In this document: in pieces, positions 14,331 through 22,374 of the stretch | Layout: the number at the start of each line of letters is the position of its first letter | How positions within the stretch are numbered: the first letter of the stretch is position 1 | From: Candidatus Saccharimonadales bacterium | GTDB taxonomy: Bacteria > Patescibacteriota > Saccharimonadia > Saccharimonadales > DASWIF01 | DNA length: 46,031 nucleotides | Direction: 5' to 3' | Assembly (NCBI GenBank): GCA_036397795.1 | Contig: DASWIF010000012.1 | Coordinates: 1-46,031, forward strand | The notes under the pieces: generated by a model | Told to the model about the DNA's origin: nothing | The model's input: only the letters and a program-made list of their open reading frames with translations | Database searches by the model: none | Made by a program: the position numbers and the translations under genes

Positions 14331-16446
14331 CCGGTCCAAACACCTCATCGTGGCCGCTGACTAAGACATCACGGGGTTTATTACCGTGGGCCGGGGCCAC
14401 GATTCCTTGCTCTTCCATCATATCAATCAATCTGGCCGCCCGGGTGTAGCCAATGCTGAAACGCCGCTGCAAGAAGGAGGTTGAGGCTTTACCGGTGTCA
14501 ATTACCATTTGTACTGCGTCTTTGTACAGCGTGTCGTCCACGTCGTCTGCACTGGCACCGATACCGCCGCTGAGTTGGACCGGCTGGGCTACCACCTCGT
14601 CGTCGTACTCCGGCGCCCGTTGCATACGGATAAAGTCCATGACTTTTTCTACCTCTTCGACTTCAATCAAAGCACCTTGGAGCCGCCGGGGTTTTGGCAT
14701 CTGGGCGTTGGTATAAAGCATGTCACCCTGACCTAGTAGTTTTTCTGCTCCCATCTGGTCTAAAATTGTCCGCGAATCAACCTGGCTGGCGGTGGTAAAA
14801 GCAATCCTGGCCGGCACGTTGGCTTTGATCAAACCAGTAATGACGTCAACGCTTGGGCGCTGAGTGGCCAATACCAGATGGATTCCAACCGCACGTGATT
14901 TTTGGGCTAGTCGAACCACTAGTGATTCGACATCGCGGGCCGCCATCATCATCATGTCCGCCAACTCATCAACCACGATAACAATAAAGGGCATGCCCTC
15001 TTCTTTTTTCAGTTTGTTGTATTCGTTGATGTTGCGCCGGCCGGCGTCAGACAAAGACTGGTATCGCCGCTCCATTTCTGCCACTGCCCACTTAAGTGCG
15101 GAGATTGTTTTTTCTGGCTCGGTTATGACCGGGGTAAGCAAGTGGGGAATCTCATCAAACGGCTTTAATTCCACCCGTTTGGGGTCGACCAGTATCATTT
15201 TCAGATCCGACGGCGAGTTACGATAGAGCAAACTGGTTAGCAGCGTATTGATCATGACGCTTTTACCGGAACCGGTTTGGCCCGCTACTAACAAGTGCGG
15301 CATCCTGTCCAAATCGGCGATAACTGGATTACCGGCGATATCTCGACCGATGACAAAAGTCAGCGGTGACGTGTCGGCTTGCCATTCTTTACTGCTAATA
15401 ACGCCGTGGATTCTAACGCTGGCTGGTTTCTGGTTTGGCACCTCAATACCGACTGCCCGTTTACCCGGTATCGGCGCTTCCATTCTGATTGATTCCGCTG
15501 CCAGGTTAAGAGCCAGGTTATTGTCGAGCGAAGTTATTTTGCTGAGCCTAACACCGGCCTGGGGTTTTAGCGTATATTGGGTTACCCGCGGGCCAACATT
15601 TGCACCTTCCATTTCAACCGCGATATTAAAGTCTTCCAGCGTATTTTTAATTATGTCAGCGTTTCCCTGAACATCGCCAGGATTGGCCTCGTCCTGTTTA
15701 TCGATCAGAAGCTCTAGCCCGGGCAGCTCCCAACCCGGATCTTTGGTCGTGGTTAAAGCCTGGTGGTTTTCAGTCGGAGAGAGTTTTTGCGCCGTATCTT
15801 TAAAGTTACTCAGCTTGGCCGAAGACTTCTCGATCGGTACTCCTTCGTTGAGCTGGAAGTGATTTTCTTCTTTGTCTTGATCCGAACTGCCATCAGGCTG
15901 GGCCCGAAAAGATTTGATAAACAAACTCAAAAAACTTTTTATCGGAACTCTCAGGATAAATAATACCGCCAGCAAACCGATCGTTAGCAGTACTAGGGCC
16001 GTGCCAATCCGATCCAGCAGCGGAAATAGGGCTGAATCCGTCAGATGACCCAACATACCACCTCTCTGGCCACGGTCAGCCGTTGCTAGTGATTGATCGC
16101 GCGATATCCCCAGATGAAACAGGCCACTCAAGCTCATTAAGAGCAGAACTATGCCCCAAAATGAAGCCTTTGGCAGCTTATGATCTTCACTTCTAAACAT
16201 CTTAAGCGCGGCGTAGACCAACAGGACGGGAGCCAGATAGGCTGTAGCCCCTATCAACCATTTGGTAGAGTCGAATAATCTCACCGGCAGACTGCCGCCC
16301 AAGCCAAACATCGCCAGCACCAGTAGCGGCGCGAAAACCGCCCCCAGAGTAAAAGCTAAGGCCTGCCGTCCAAAACCTTCCGGGCCGGCTTTGGTTTTTT
16401 CTTCGACGGATTTTTTGCTCTTGTTTTTCTTCTTGGTTCTGGCCAT
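14305..16446 (-). CDS. ftsK: DNA translocase FtsK/SpoIIIE
   Basis: About 713 residues from ATG 16446 (MARTKKKNKSKK); a GTG three codons earlier is an alternative, but a -10 box TATACT lies 10 nt before the ATG. It has four N-terminal membrane helices (about 25-180), a short linker, and the alpha/beta motor with Walker A GQTGSGKS (about 392) and Walker B FIVIVVDELADMMM. The C-terminal winged-helix gamma domain (about 635-700, QMVIDTGKASTSFLQRRFSIGYTRAARLIDMME) reads KOPS/SRS-type sequences. FtsK pumps chromosome DNA through the closing septum. The linker is short compared with E. coli FtsK, similar to SpoIIIE. Confidence 0.96.
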   Translation of the reverse strand: MARTKKKNKSKKSVEEKTKAGPEGFGRQALAFTLGAVFAPLLVLAMFGLGGSLPVRLFDSTKWLIGATAYLAPVLLVYAALKMFRSEDHKLPKASFWGIVLLLMSLSGLFHLGISRDQSLATADRGQRGGMLGHLTDSALFPLLDRIGTALVLLTIGLLAVLFILRVPIKSFLSLFIKSFRAQPDGSSDQDKEENHFQLNEGVPIEKSSAKLSNFKDTAQKLSPTENHQALTTTKDPGWELPGLELLIDKQDEANPGDVQGNADIIKNTLEDFNIAVEMEGANVGPRVTQYTLKPQAGVRLSKITSLDNNLALNLAAESIRMEAPIPGKRAVGIEVPNQKPASVRIHGVISSKEWQADTSPLTFVIGRDIAGNPVIADLDRMPHLLVAGQTGSGKSVMINTLLTSLLYRNSPSDLKMILVDPKRVELKPFDEIPHLLTPVITEPEKTISALKWAVAEMERRYQSLSDAGRRNINEYNKLKKEEGMPFIVIVVDELADMMMMAARDVESLVVRLAQKSRAVGIHLVLATQRPSVDVITGLIKANVPARIAFTTASQVDSRTILDQMGAEKLLGQGDMLYTNAQMPKPRRLQGALIEVEEVEKVMDFIRMQRAPEYDDEVVAQPVQLSGGIGASADDVDDTLYKDAVQMVIDTGKASTSFLQRRFSIGYTRAARLIDMMEEQGIVAPAHGNKPRDVLVSGHDEVFGPDANNEEQV

Positions 16447-16456
16447 TCTGCCCACC

Positions 16457-16462
16457 AGTATA
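16457..16462 (-). promoter_or_regulatory. -10 box in front of ftsK
   Basis: TATACT (read on the minus strand) ends 10 nt before ATG 16446 and 17 bp beyond the end of the RNase J gene. It gives ftsK its own nearly leaderless promoter and supports the ATG over the upstream GTG. Confidence 0.45.
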
Positions 16463-16478
16463 ACGGCTTTGTGGTCAA

Positions 16479-18476
16479 TCAGCGAGGTTGGACCGCTGTT
16501 GGTTCCTTGGACCGGCTGACTTCGTTAATAACCACAATAACTATTGGTGTTCGTTCGGTTTCATCGTAGAGGATGTGGGCTACGTCTTCTCTGATTGATT
16601 TTTTCAAATCGTCCAGATCCGGCTGGTCGGCAGCGTACGCTTTGATCACTTTTTGCTTAAGATAGCGTCGAATCTTACTCATTAATTCCTCGCTATCCCG
16701 CAAATAAATGAAGCCGCGGGAGATTATGTCAGGACTAGTCATGAACTGGCGAGTAGCCTTATCGATGGTCAAAATGACAGTAAAAATACCCTCGGTGCTC
16801 ATGTGCAATCGGTCTTTTAAGACGACTTCGGACACTTCTTCCGCGGCACCGTCATACATCACACTGCCGACTTTAACCCGTCCGGTCTTAGCGGCCTGTT
16901 TAGCAGTTAACTCCAGCACGTCGCCATTGTCCATGACGAAGATATTCTCACGCGGGGTTTTAAACTCCCGGTGAATAAGCTCGGCGTTATGCACTAGCAT
17001 ATGGAATTCACCATGGATTGGCATATAGAACTTAGGTTTGAGGATATTTATCAGTTTGACGTGATCGTGGTAGTTTCCGTGACCACTTAAGTGCAGCGGT
17101 CCGCAACCGTCAAATTCCCGAATTCGGTTTTCCAACACATGGGAGCCTTCGCGCATCAATCCGTCAACCGTTTTAACGACATTTATTTCATTGCCAGGAA
17201 TCGGATTTGAGCTAAAGACAATAGTATCTTGCGGTTTTACCTTGATATGCCGATGCGAGCCAGTGGCCATACGCCATAGTACAGCATTCATTTCTCCCTG
17301 TGAGCCGGTGCAGACCACAACCACTTTGCCATCGGGCAGTTTGATGATGTCGTCCATTTTCATGATGACACCGTTTGGCACTTTAAGCGCTCCAGCTCTT
17401 AATGCGACCTCGATGTTTTGAATCATGCTGTAACCGGCAAAAGCCACGTGTCGGTTATTGACTTGGGCGGCTTCTAAAACCGATTGGATACGATGGATCT
17501 GGCTGGAAAAAGCCGAGATGATAATCCGGCCGGGCCGTTTCATTACTTCTTTAAATGACTCTTTAATGTCAATCTCACCGTGCTCGATCTTGTCCATGTA
17601 CTCGCAGTTAGTGCTTTCATTCATAAGTAGTAAGACACCATCCTTGGCGACTTCGGCCATCCGTTCAAGATCAAATTTCTTACCGTCGACCGGGTTGTCT
17701 TCGAACCGCCAGTCTCCGCTATGGATGACCAGCCCGACCGGGGTCTTGATGGCCACGGCCGTACTGTCTGGTACCGAATGATTGACCCGGATTAGCTCGA
17801 TGGTAAAAGCGTCTCCCAGCTTAACTTTTTCGTGAGTATCCGGATTGAGGACATTCAAATTGGGAGAGTAGCCGGTTGGGTCCTCTTCCATCTGGCGCTG
17901 GATCATACTGATAGTAAATTTGGAGCCGTAAACCGGCGCTGGCAATCGCTTTAATAGATGTTTTACCGCGCCGACGTGGTCGAGATGAGCATGAGTAAAG
18001 ATAAGGCCACGAATTTTATGCTTCCGCTCTTCCAAATAGGTAATATCCGCCACCATATAGTTAATACCCGGGTAATCATTGCCGGGAAAAAGCAGGCCCA
18101 TGTCGATTACGATAATATCGTTTTCATATTCCAGTAGGGCCATGTTTTTACCGATTCCCATTTCGCCTAATCCGCCCAAAGGTATTACTTTGAGCGTCTT
18201 TTCTTTGGCGATGGGCAATTGGCTGGCTCGCCTTAGATCACCAGTCGTAAATTGCTGTCCCTGGCGACCATTAAATTCGTTTTTATTGACCGGCACGTTG
18301 ATAATGTGCTGGCTGGCTTTGGCGTTAATAAGGTCACTGTTACGCCGACTGGCGCGCATGACTTCTCCCCGTCTAGTAGCCGTACCAGCTAGGACGGCGG
18401 TGTCAGGTGTATGTTTTTTGTTAGTTTGCTTTCTCCGGTCGTCCGGAGCAGGTGTTTTTAGTCTTTGCTGACCCAT
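16479..18476 (-). CDS. rnj: Ribonuclease J
   Basis: A 665-residue metallo-beta-lactamase/beta-CASP nuclease. The metal motif is FTHAHLDHVGAV (HxHxDH, about residue 160), with the later metal/CASP residues in RVNHSVPDSTAVAI, IHSGDWRF and HLSGHGNYHDHVKLI. The C-terminal RNase J domain follows (about 560-650). The first 90 residues are a basic, probably disordered extension (RKQTNKKHTPDT). RNase J is a 5'-3' exo- and endonuclease central to mRNA turnover and rRNA maturation in bacteria without RNase E. A Shine-Dalgarno GGAGAAAAC precedes the ATG. Together with PNPase in the same cluster it suggests an RNA-decay operon. Confidence 0.96.
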   Translation of the reverse strand: MGQQRLKTPAPDDRRKQTNKKHTPDTAVLAGTATRRGEVMRASRRNSDLINAKASQHIINVPVNKNEFNGRQGQQFTTGDLRRASQLPIAKEKTLKVIPLGGLGEMGIGKNMALLEYENDIIVIDMGLLFPGNDYPGINYMVADITYLEERKHKIRGLIFTHAHLDHVGAVKHLLKRLPAPVYGSKFTISMIQRQMEEDPTGYSPNLNVLNPDTHEKVKLGDAFTIELIRVNHSVPDSTAVAIKTPVGLVIHSGDWRFEDNPVDGKKFDLERMAEVAKDGVLLLMNESTNCEYMDKIEHGEIDIKESFKEVMKRPGRIIISAFSSQIHRIQSVLEAAQVNNRHVAFAGYSMIQNIEVALRAGALKVPNGVIMKMDDIIKLPDGKVVVVCTGSQGEMNAVLWRMATGSHRHIKVKPQDTIVFSSNPIPGNEINVVKTVDGLMREGSHVLENRIREFDGCGPLHLSGHGNYHDHVKLINILKPKFYMPIHGEFHMLVHNAELIHREFKTPRENIFVMDNGDVLELTAKQAAKTGRVKVGSVMYDGAAEEVSEVVLKDRLHMSTEGIFTVILTIDKATRQFMTSPDIISRGFIYLRDSEELMSKIRRYLKQKVIKAYAADQPDLDDLKKSIREDVAHILYDETERTPIVIVVINEVSRSKEPTAVQPR

Positions 18477-18484
18477 GTTTTCTC

Positions 18485-19051
18485 CTAATTTTTTAGTTGA
18501 TCGAGTATTTTTGGAATCTTTTTGAAATCGGCCATGAGAATTTCCTTCATCGAACTGTTATACAGCGCAGCGGCCGGGTGATATAGCGGCAAATAAACAA
18601 TTCCGCTGGTTCGTTTCGGTTGCCCGTGTATCTCGCTGATTCGGAAATCAGGGAGAAACGCCGACATCGAATGTCGTCCTAAGGTTACGATTAACTTGGG
18701 TTTGATAATCGCCAGTTGCTTGTGCAGGTACGGCAAGAATTCTGCTTTCTCATCTGGTTCAGGGTCACGATTATTGGGTGGTCGATATTTGACAATATTG
18801 GTTATGTAGACGTCTGATCGCTCGAGGTGAATTAATTGTAACATATCGTTTAAGAATTGTCCAGCCCTACCTACAAATGGTTTGCCTTGTTTGTCCTCTT
18901 CTGCGCCAGGGGCTTCGCCGATAAAGACAATGTCGGCATTCGGGTTGCCCTCGCCAAGCACCAGCTGAGTAGCTTGGCTGGCTAAAGCGGGGCAGACCTT
19001 ATTTTTGACGATTTCATCGGCTAATTTTTTTAGTTCTTGGGCTTGATCCAT
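18485..19051 (-). CDS. Family-4-like uracil-DNA glycosylase lacking most Fe-S cysteines
   Basis: A 188-residue UDG-superfamily protein. Motif [32 protein letters not shown] (about 40-72), [20 protein letters not shown] (about 82-101), LIVTLGRHS, and motif B LYHPAAAL are those of family 4 (Udg4), which removes uracil from DNA. That family normally binds a 4Fe-4S cluster through a CxxC near residue 15, a cysteine in VVKCRPPNNR and one about 15 residues later. Here only one remains (KVCPA); the others read Tyr and Phe. The catalytic-side motifs look intact, so the protein is probably folded without the cluster. It is 34 bp downstream of pnp and 8 bp before RNase J. Confidence 0.9.
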   Translation of the reverse strand: MDQAQELKKLADEIVKNKVCPALASQATQLVLGEGNPNADIVFIGEAPGAEEDKQGKPFVGRAGQFLNDMLQLIHLERSDVYITNIVKYRPPNNRDPEPDEKAEFLPYLHKQLAIIKPKLIVTLGRHSMSAFLPDFRISEIHGQPKRTSGIVYLPLYHPAAALYNSSMKEILMADFKKIPKILDQLKN

Positions 19052-19085
19052 GGCGTTTTTAAGTGGCTCTTACCCGCCTTCAGGG

Positions 19086-21197
19086 TCAGTTTCCTGCTCG
19101 TTTAATACTTAGGTTATTGCGGCCCCGATCGTCAATCGCTATCAGTTTAACCCGGACTTTATCGCCCTCTTTCAGCTCGTCCTCCACTCGCTCTACTCGA
19201 TGATCGGCGATTTCCGAGATATGAACCATGCCATCTTTACCGGGGAGAAACTCGACAAATGCGCCGAAATCCATCAGTTTAACTACTGTGCCGTCGTAGA
19301 CTTTGCCAATCTCTGGCTTAGCGGTCAGGTTTTTAATCCAATCAATTGCTTTATCGATATCGACTTTGTTCTTGGCGGCTACAAATATCATTCCGTCGTC
19401 TTTTATGTCAATTTCGGTACCGGTCTCACCGGTAATTTTCTGGATGGTTTCCCCGCCTTTGCCAATCACTTCCCGTATTTGCTCGACGTCAATCTTTAGG
19501 CTTTCTACCCGAGGAGCTTCCGGGTGTAATTCGGCTCGCGGCTCAGCTAGGGTCGATAGCATGTGCTTAAGAATAGCGGCCCGTCCGGTTTTAGCCTGAT
19601 CAAGAGCCTTAACCATAACGTCCTGGGTAATGCCTTGGATTTTAATATCCATTTGCAGAGCTGTGATACCGTTGGCTGTCCCGGCGACCTTAAAATCCAT
19701 GTCGCCAGCAAAATCTTCGGTACCTTGGATATCGCTTAGTACAACGAATTTTTTCCCGTCGCTCATCAAACCCATGGCGATGCCAGAAACCGGCGCTTTG
19801 ATTGGTATCCCGGCATCCATCAAGCTGAGGCAGCCGGAACAAACCGAGGCCATACTGGTTGAGCCGTTGCCGCTTAAGATTTCCGACACCGTCCGGATGG
19901 TATAAGGAAAGTCCGCAACATCAGGCACGACCGCTCTTAAGGCTCGTTCCGCCAGTGCGCCATGGCCGATTTCTCGGCGGCCGGGACCGCGCGGACGCTG
20001 GATTTCTCCGGTAGAAAAACTCGGCATATTGTAATGATGCAGGAAGTACCTCTCCGTAGCGTTTTCGTCCATCGTGTCCAGAAGCTGTGCGTAGCTGCTC
20101 GGCGCCAGGGTGGTGACGTTAAGGGCCTGGGTACTCCCCCTGGTAAACAGGGCCGAACCATGGACCTGGGGCAGCACGCCCACTTCTGAGCTGAGCGGCC
20201 GGATTTCATCCGGTTGGCGATTGTCAGGCCGACGGCCATCTTCTAAAATCGCCCGTTTAACCTCGGCTTTAATGGCCAAATCATATGCTTCCAAATATGG
20301 AGTTTTATCAGTTTCATCGTCTTTCACTAAAGCCGCCAGCAAGGTCTGCTTAAGCTCGTCTAAGCGTTGGTCGTATTCTAGTTTCTCGCCGCCGCGAATT
20401 TTTTCGCCGAGCTTGCCTTTAAGGAACTTATCGACTTCTTCCGTGACGTTCTTTGGTGGCAATGTTAGTTCAAACTCCTTGGCTTTGACTCCCACTTTTT
20501 TAACCAGCTCCGACTGCAAGGTCAAGGCCGGTTGAATTGATTTATGGGCAAGCTCCAGGGCCTTTACCACCGTTGGTTCATCGACTTCACTGGCGCCGGC
20601 CTCGACCATCATGATAGCCTCTTTGGTACCGGCCACCATCAGATCCAAAGTTGACGACTTCAACTCGCTGGTAGAAGGATACGGCTTGAGCTTGCCGTCG
20701 ACCAGACCGATTCTAACTCCGGCCACCGGACCGGCAAATGGAGCGCCAGTCAAACTTAAAGCGGCCGAAACGGCAATCATTGCTACCGTATCTGACTTAA
20801 CTTCCGGATCAAGCGAATAAACGTAGGCCAAGCACTGGACTTCGTTGTGATAGCCCTTGGGAAACAACGGCCGGATTGGCCGGTCAATCAGCCGCGAGAC
20901 CAAAACCGCCTCATCGGTTGGCCGGCCCTCGCGTTTATTGAAACGGCTGCCGGAAATTTTGCCGGCGGCATACATCTTTTCTTCGTAGTCCACTGACAAC
21001 GGAAAGTAATCAAACCCAACGGCGGCTTCATCGGCGGCTTGGGCGACACCTAAAACCACAGTCTTGCCATAGGTAACCAGCACAGCGCCGGCGGCTTGAA
21101 ACGCCAGCCGGCCAGTTTCGAATGTCAATTTTCGGCCGCAAAACTCTGTGTCAATTTTAATAATTTTACCGTTAAAAGGGTTAATGGTCCCTGCCAT
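19086..21197 (-). CDS. pnp: Polyribonucleotide nucleotidyltransferase (PNPase)
   Basis: A 703-residue full-length PNPase. It has RNase PH domain 1 (about 10-145, FDYFPLSVDYEEKMYAAGKISGSRFNKREGRPTDEA), an all-helical linker, RNase PH domain 2 (about 320-540, with GSALFTRGSTQALNVTTL and the catalytic Asp region MSDGKKFVVLSDIQGTEDFAGDMDFKVAGT), a KH domain (about 565-625, IREVIGKGGETIQKITGETG) and an S1 domain (about 630-703, GKVYDGTVVKLMDFGAFVEFLPGKDGMVHISEI). It degrades RNA 3'-5' by phosphorolysis. AAGGAGA precedes the start. The leader between rpsO and pnp forms a long stem, as in enteric bacteria where PNPase autoregulates. Confidence 0.97.
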   Translation of the reverse strand: MAGTINPFNGKIIKIDTEFCGRKLTFETGRLAFQAAGAVLVTYGKTVVLGVAQAADEAAVGFDYFPLSVDYEEKMYAAGKISGSRFNKREGRPTDEAVLVSRLIDRPIRPLFPKGYHNEVQCLAYVYSLDPEVKSDTVAMIAVSAALSLTGAPFAGPVAGVRIGLVDGKLKPYPSTSELKSSTLDLMVAGTKEAIMMVEAGASEVDEPTVVKALELAHKSIQPALTLQSELVKKVGVKAKEFELTLPPKNVTEEVDKFLKGKLGEKIRGGEKLEYDQRLDELKQTLLAALVKDDETDKTPYLEAYDLAIKAEVKRAILEDGRRPDNRQPDEIRPLSSEVGVLPQVHGSALFTRGSTQALNVTTLAPSSYAQLLDTMDENATERYFLHHYNMPSFSTGEIQRPRGPGRREIGHGALAERALRAVVPDVADFPYTIRTVSEILSGNGSTSMASVCSGCLSLMDAGIPIKAPVSGIAMGLMSDGKKFVVLSDIQGTEDFAGDMDFKVAGTANGITALQMDIKIQGITQDVMVKALDQAKTGRAAILKHMLSTLAEPRAELHPEAPRVESLKIDVEQIREVIGKGGETIQKITGETGTEIDIKDDGMIFVAAKNKVDIDKAIDWIKNLTAKPEIGKVYDGTVVKLMDFGAFVEFLPGKDGMVHISEIADHRVERVEDELKEGDKVRVKLIAIDDRGRNNLSIKRAGN

Positions 21198-21219
21198 ATG
21201 TCTTTCTCCTTATCTTCTT

Positions 21220-21286
21220 GGACAGCTTGTGGTAATGCTGAGCAGGACAAGATTTATCATCCTATTCGCCATCACCAAGGCTGTCC
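21220..21286 (-). promoter_or_regulatory. Long leader stem-loop upstream of pnp
   Basis: GGACAGC (21286-21280) pairs with GCTGTCC (21226-21220). The stem continues inward as TTG/CAA and GTGATG/CATTAC with small bulges, about 16 pairs in total. It ends roughly 10 nt before the pnp Shine-Dalgarno. In E. coli a comparable pnp leader stem is cut by RNase III and then used for PNPase autoregulation; that mechanism here is inference. Confidence 0.5.
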
Positions 21287-21305
21287 TTATTTAAAGCTTT
21301 ATCTA

Positions 21306-21329
21306 AAGTCCGTTTTTATAAACGGACTT
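21306..21329 (-). terminator. Hairpin after rpsO (attenuator or processing site)
   Basis: AAGTCCGTTT-ATAA-AAACGGACTT is a perfect 10-bp stem with a 4-nt loop, 11 nt after the rpsO stop. No T-run of four or more follows, so it is more likely a partial terminator or RNA-stabilising/processing hairpin than a strong terminator. Confidence 0.5.
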
Positions 21330-21340
21330 GCTGTAAAGCT

Positions 21341-21607
21341 CTATCCTCGTATGCCGAGCTTCTGAATCACTTTCTGGTAGGCCGGGCTATCGTTGCTTTT
21401 AAGATACTTAAGTAGCCGTTTGCGTTGGCCGACCATTTGCAGCAACCCGCGGCGCGAGTGATTGTCTTTTTTGTGGAGCTTAAGGTGCTCAGTTAGCTGT
21501 TGAATTCTGGACGTCAAAATTCCGACCTGCACCTCCGGTGACCCAGTGTCGGTCTTAGTGCGCTGCAACTGCGCGATAACATCGTCTTTGGAGTTCTTCT
21601 CCGCCAT
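21341..21607 (-). CDS. rpsO: 30S ribosomal protein S15
   Basis: An 88-residue S15 of standard length. The conserved [53 protein letters not shown] is nearly canonical. S15 binds the 16S rRNA central domain early in 30S assembly. It sits between truB (33 bp gap) and pnp, the same order as in most bacteria. Confidence 0.98.
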   Translation of the reverse strand: MAEKNSKDDVIAQLQRTKTDTGSPEVQVGILTSRIQQLTEHLKLHKKDNHSRRGLLQMVGQRKRLLKYLKSNDSPAYQKVIQKLGIRG

Positions 21608-21640
21608 AATTCGCGGCTAACTGTAGCAGATAAGCGGCTA

Positions 21641-22333
21641 TTATTCAAGGTTCGAAAGGTTGGCCTGAACACCGCCTTTATCCAGTTGCTCAAGCGTAAC
21701 CGCCGCCGAAATCAAATATTGTCCCACGCTCAAACGTCTAAGCCCGCTAAGATATGCACCGCAACCCAGTTTTTGCCCCAGATCCCGAGCTAATGACCGA
21801 ATGTAGGTTCCGCTTGAAACGTCGCATTCCAAGGTGATTAATGGATAGGTATAGCTGATGAGCTTGATCGATTTTATTTCCACCATTTTGGTTTTAATAG
21901 CCGGTGAGATACCCCGCCGCGCCAGTTTATAAGCCCGTTGGCCGCCGATTTTAACAGCCGAGAAGATCGGCGGCTTTTGCCATTGAGGCCCTAAAAACGC
22001 CCTTAAAGCGGTGTCAACGAGAGCTTTATCAGGCTTCTTATCAGATACGGGCTGTTTTTCGCCTTCGGCGTCGTCGGTCTTGGTTGTAAATCCTAATTTT
22101 ATTTCGGCCCGATAGGTTTTAGGTAGCTTAGCCAGCCGGCCGGCTTGTTTACAGGTCGAACCGACGACCACTAGCAATAAACCGCTAGCTAACGGATCCA
22201 GCGTGCCAGCGTGGCCGACTTTTAAGCTTTTACGGCTTAGGCCGCTTTGAGTGGCTATCAGTGATTTGACTTTATTAACAACGTCAAACGAAGTCCAATT
22301 CAGAGGTTTGTCGATAAGCAACAGCCCGTCCAT
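21641..22333 (-). CDS. truB: tRNA pseudouridine-55 synthase TruB
   Basis: A 230-residue TruB. The N-terminus GLLLIDKPLNWTSFDVVNKVK and the catalytic motif GHAGTLDPLASGLLLV (catalytic Asp) are clear, followed by KTYRAEIKLGFTTKTDDAEG and the later CDVSSGTYIRSLARDLG. TruB makes the universally conserved pseudouridine in the tRNA T-loop. It is short because a full C-terminal PUA-like domain is absent. A TAGACT box 7 nt before the ATG could also give it a local promoter. It lies 41 bp after the DHH-like gene. Confidence 0.96.
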   Translation of the reverse strand: MDGLLLIDKPLNWTSFDVVNKVKSLIATQSGLSRKSLKVGHAGTLDPLASGLLLVVVGSTCKQAGRLAKLPKTYRAEIKLGFTTKTDDAEGEKQPVSDKKPDKALVDTALRAFLGPQWQKPPIFSAVKIGGQRAYKLARRGISPAIKTKMVEIKSIKLISYTYPLITLECDVSSGTYIRSLARDLGQKLGCGAYLSGLRRLSVGQYLISAAVTLEQLDKGGVQANLSNLE

Positions 22334-22374
22334 AGGCTAAAGTCTAAACCGGATCCGGAATTTATTGAAACTAC

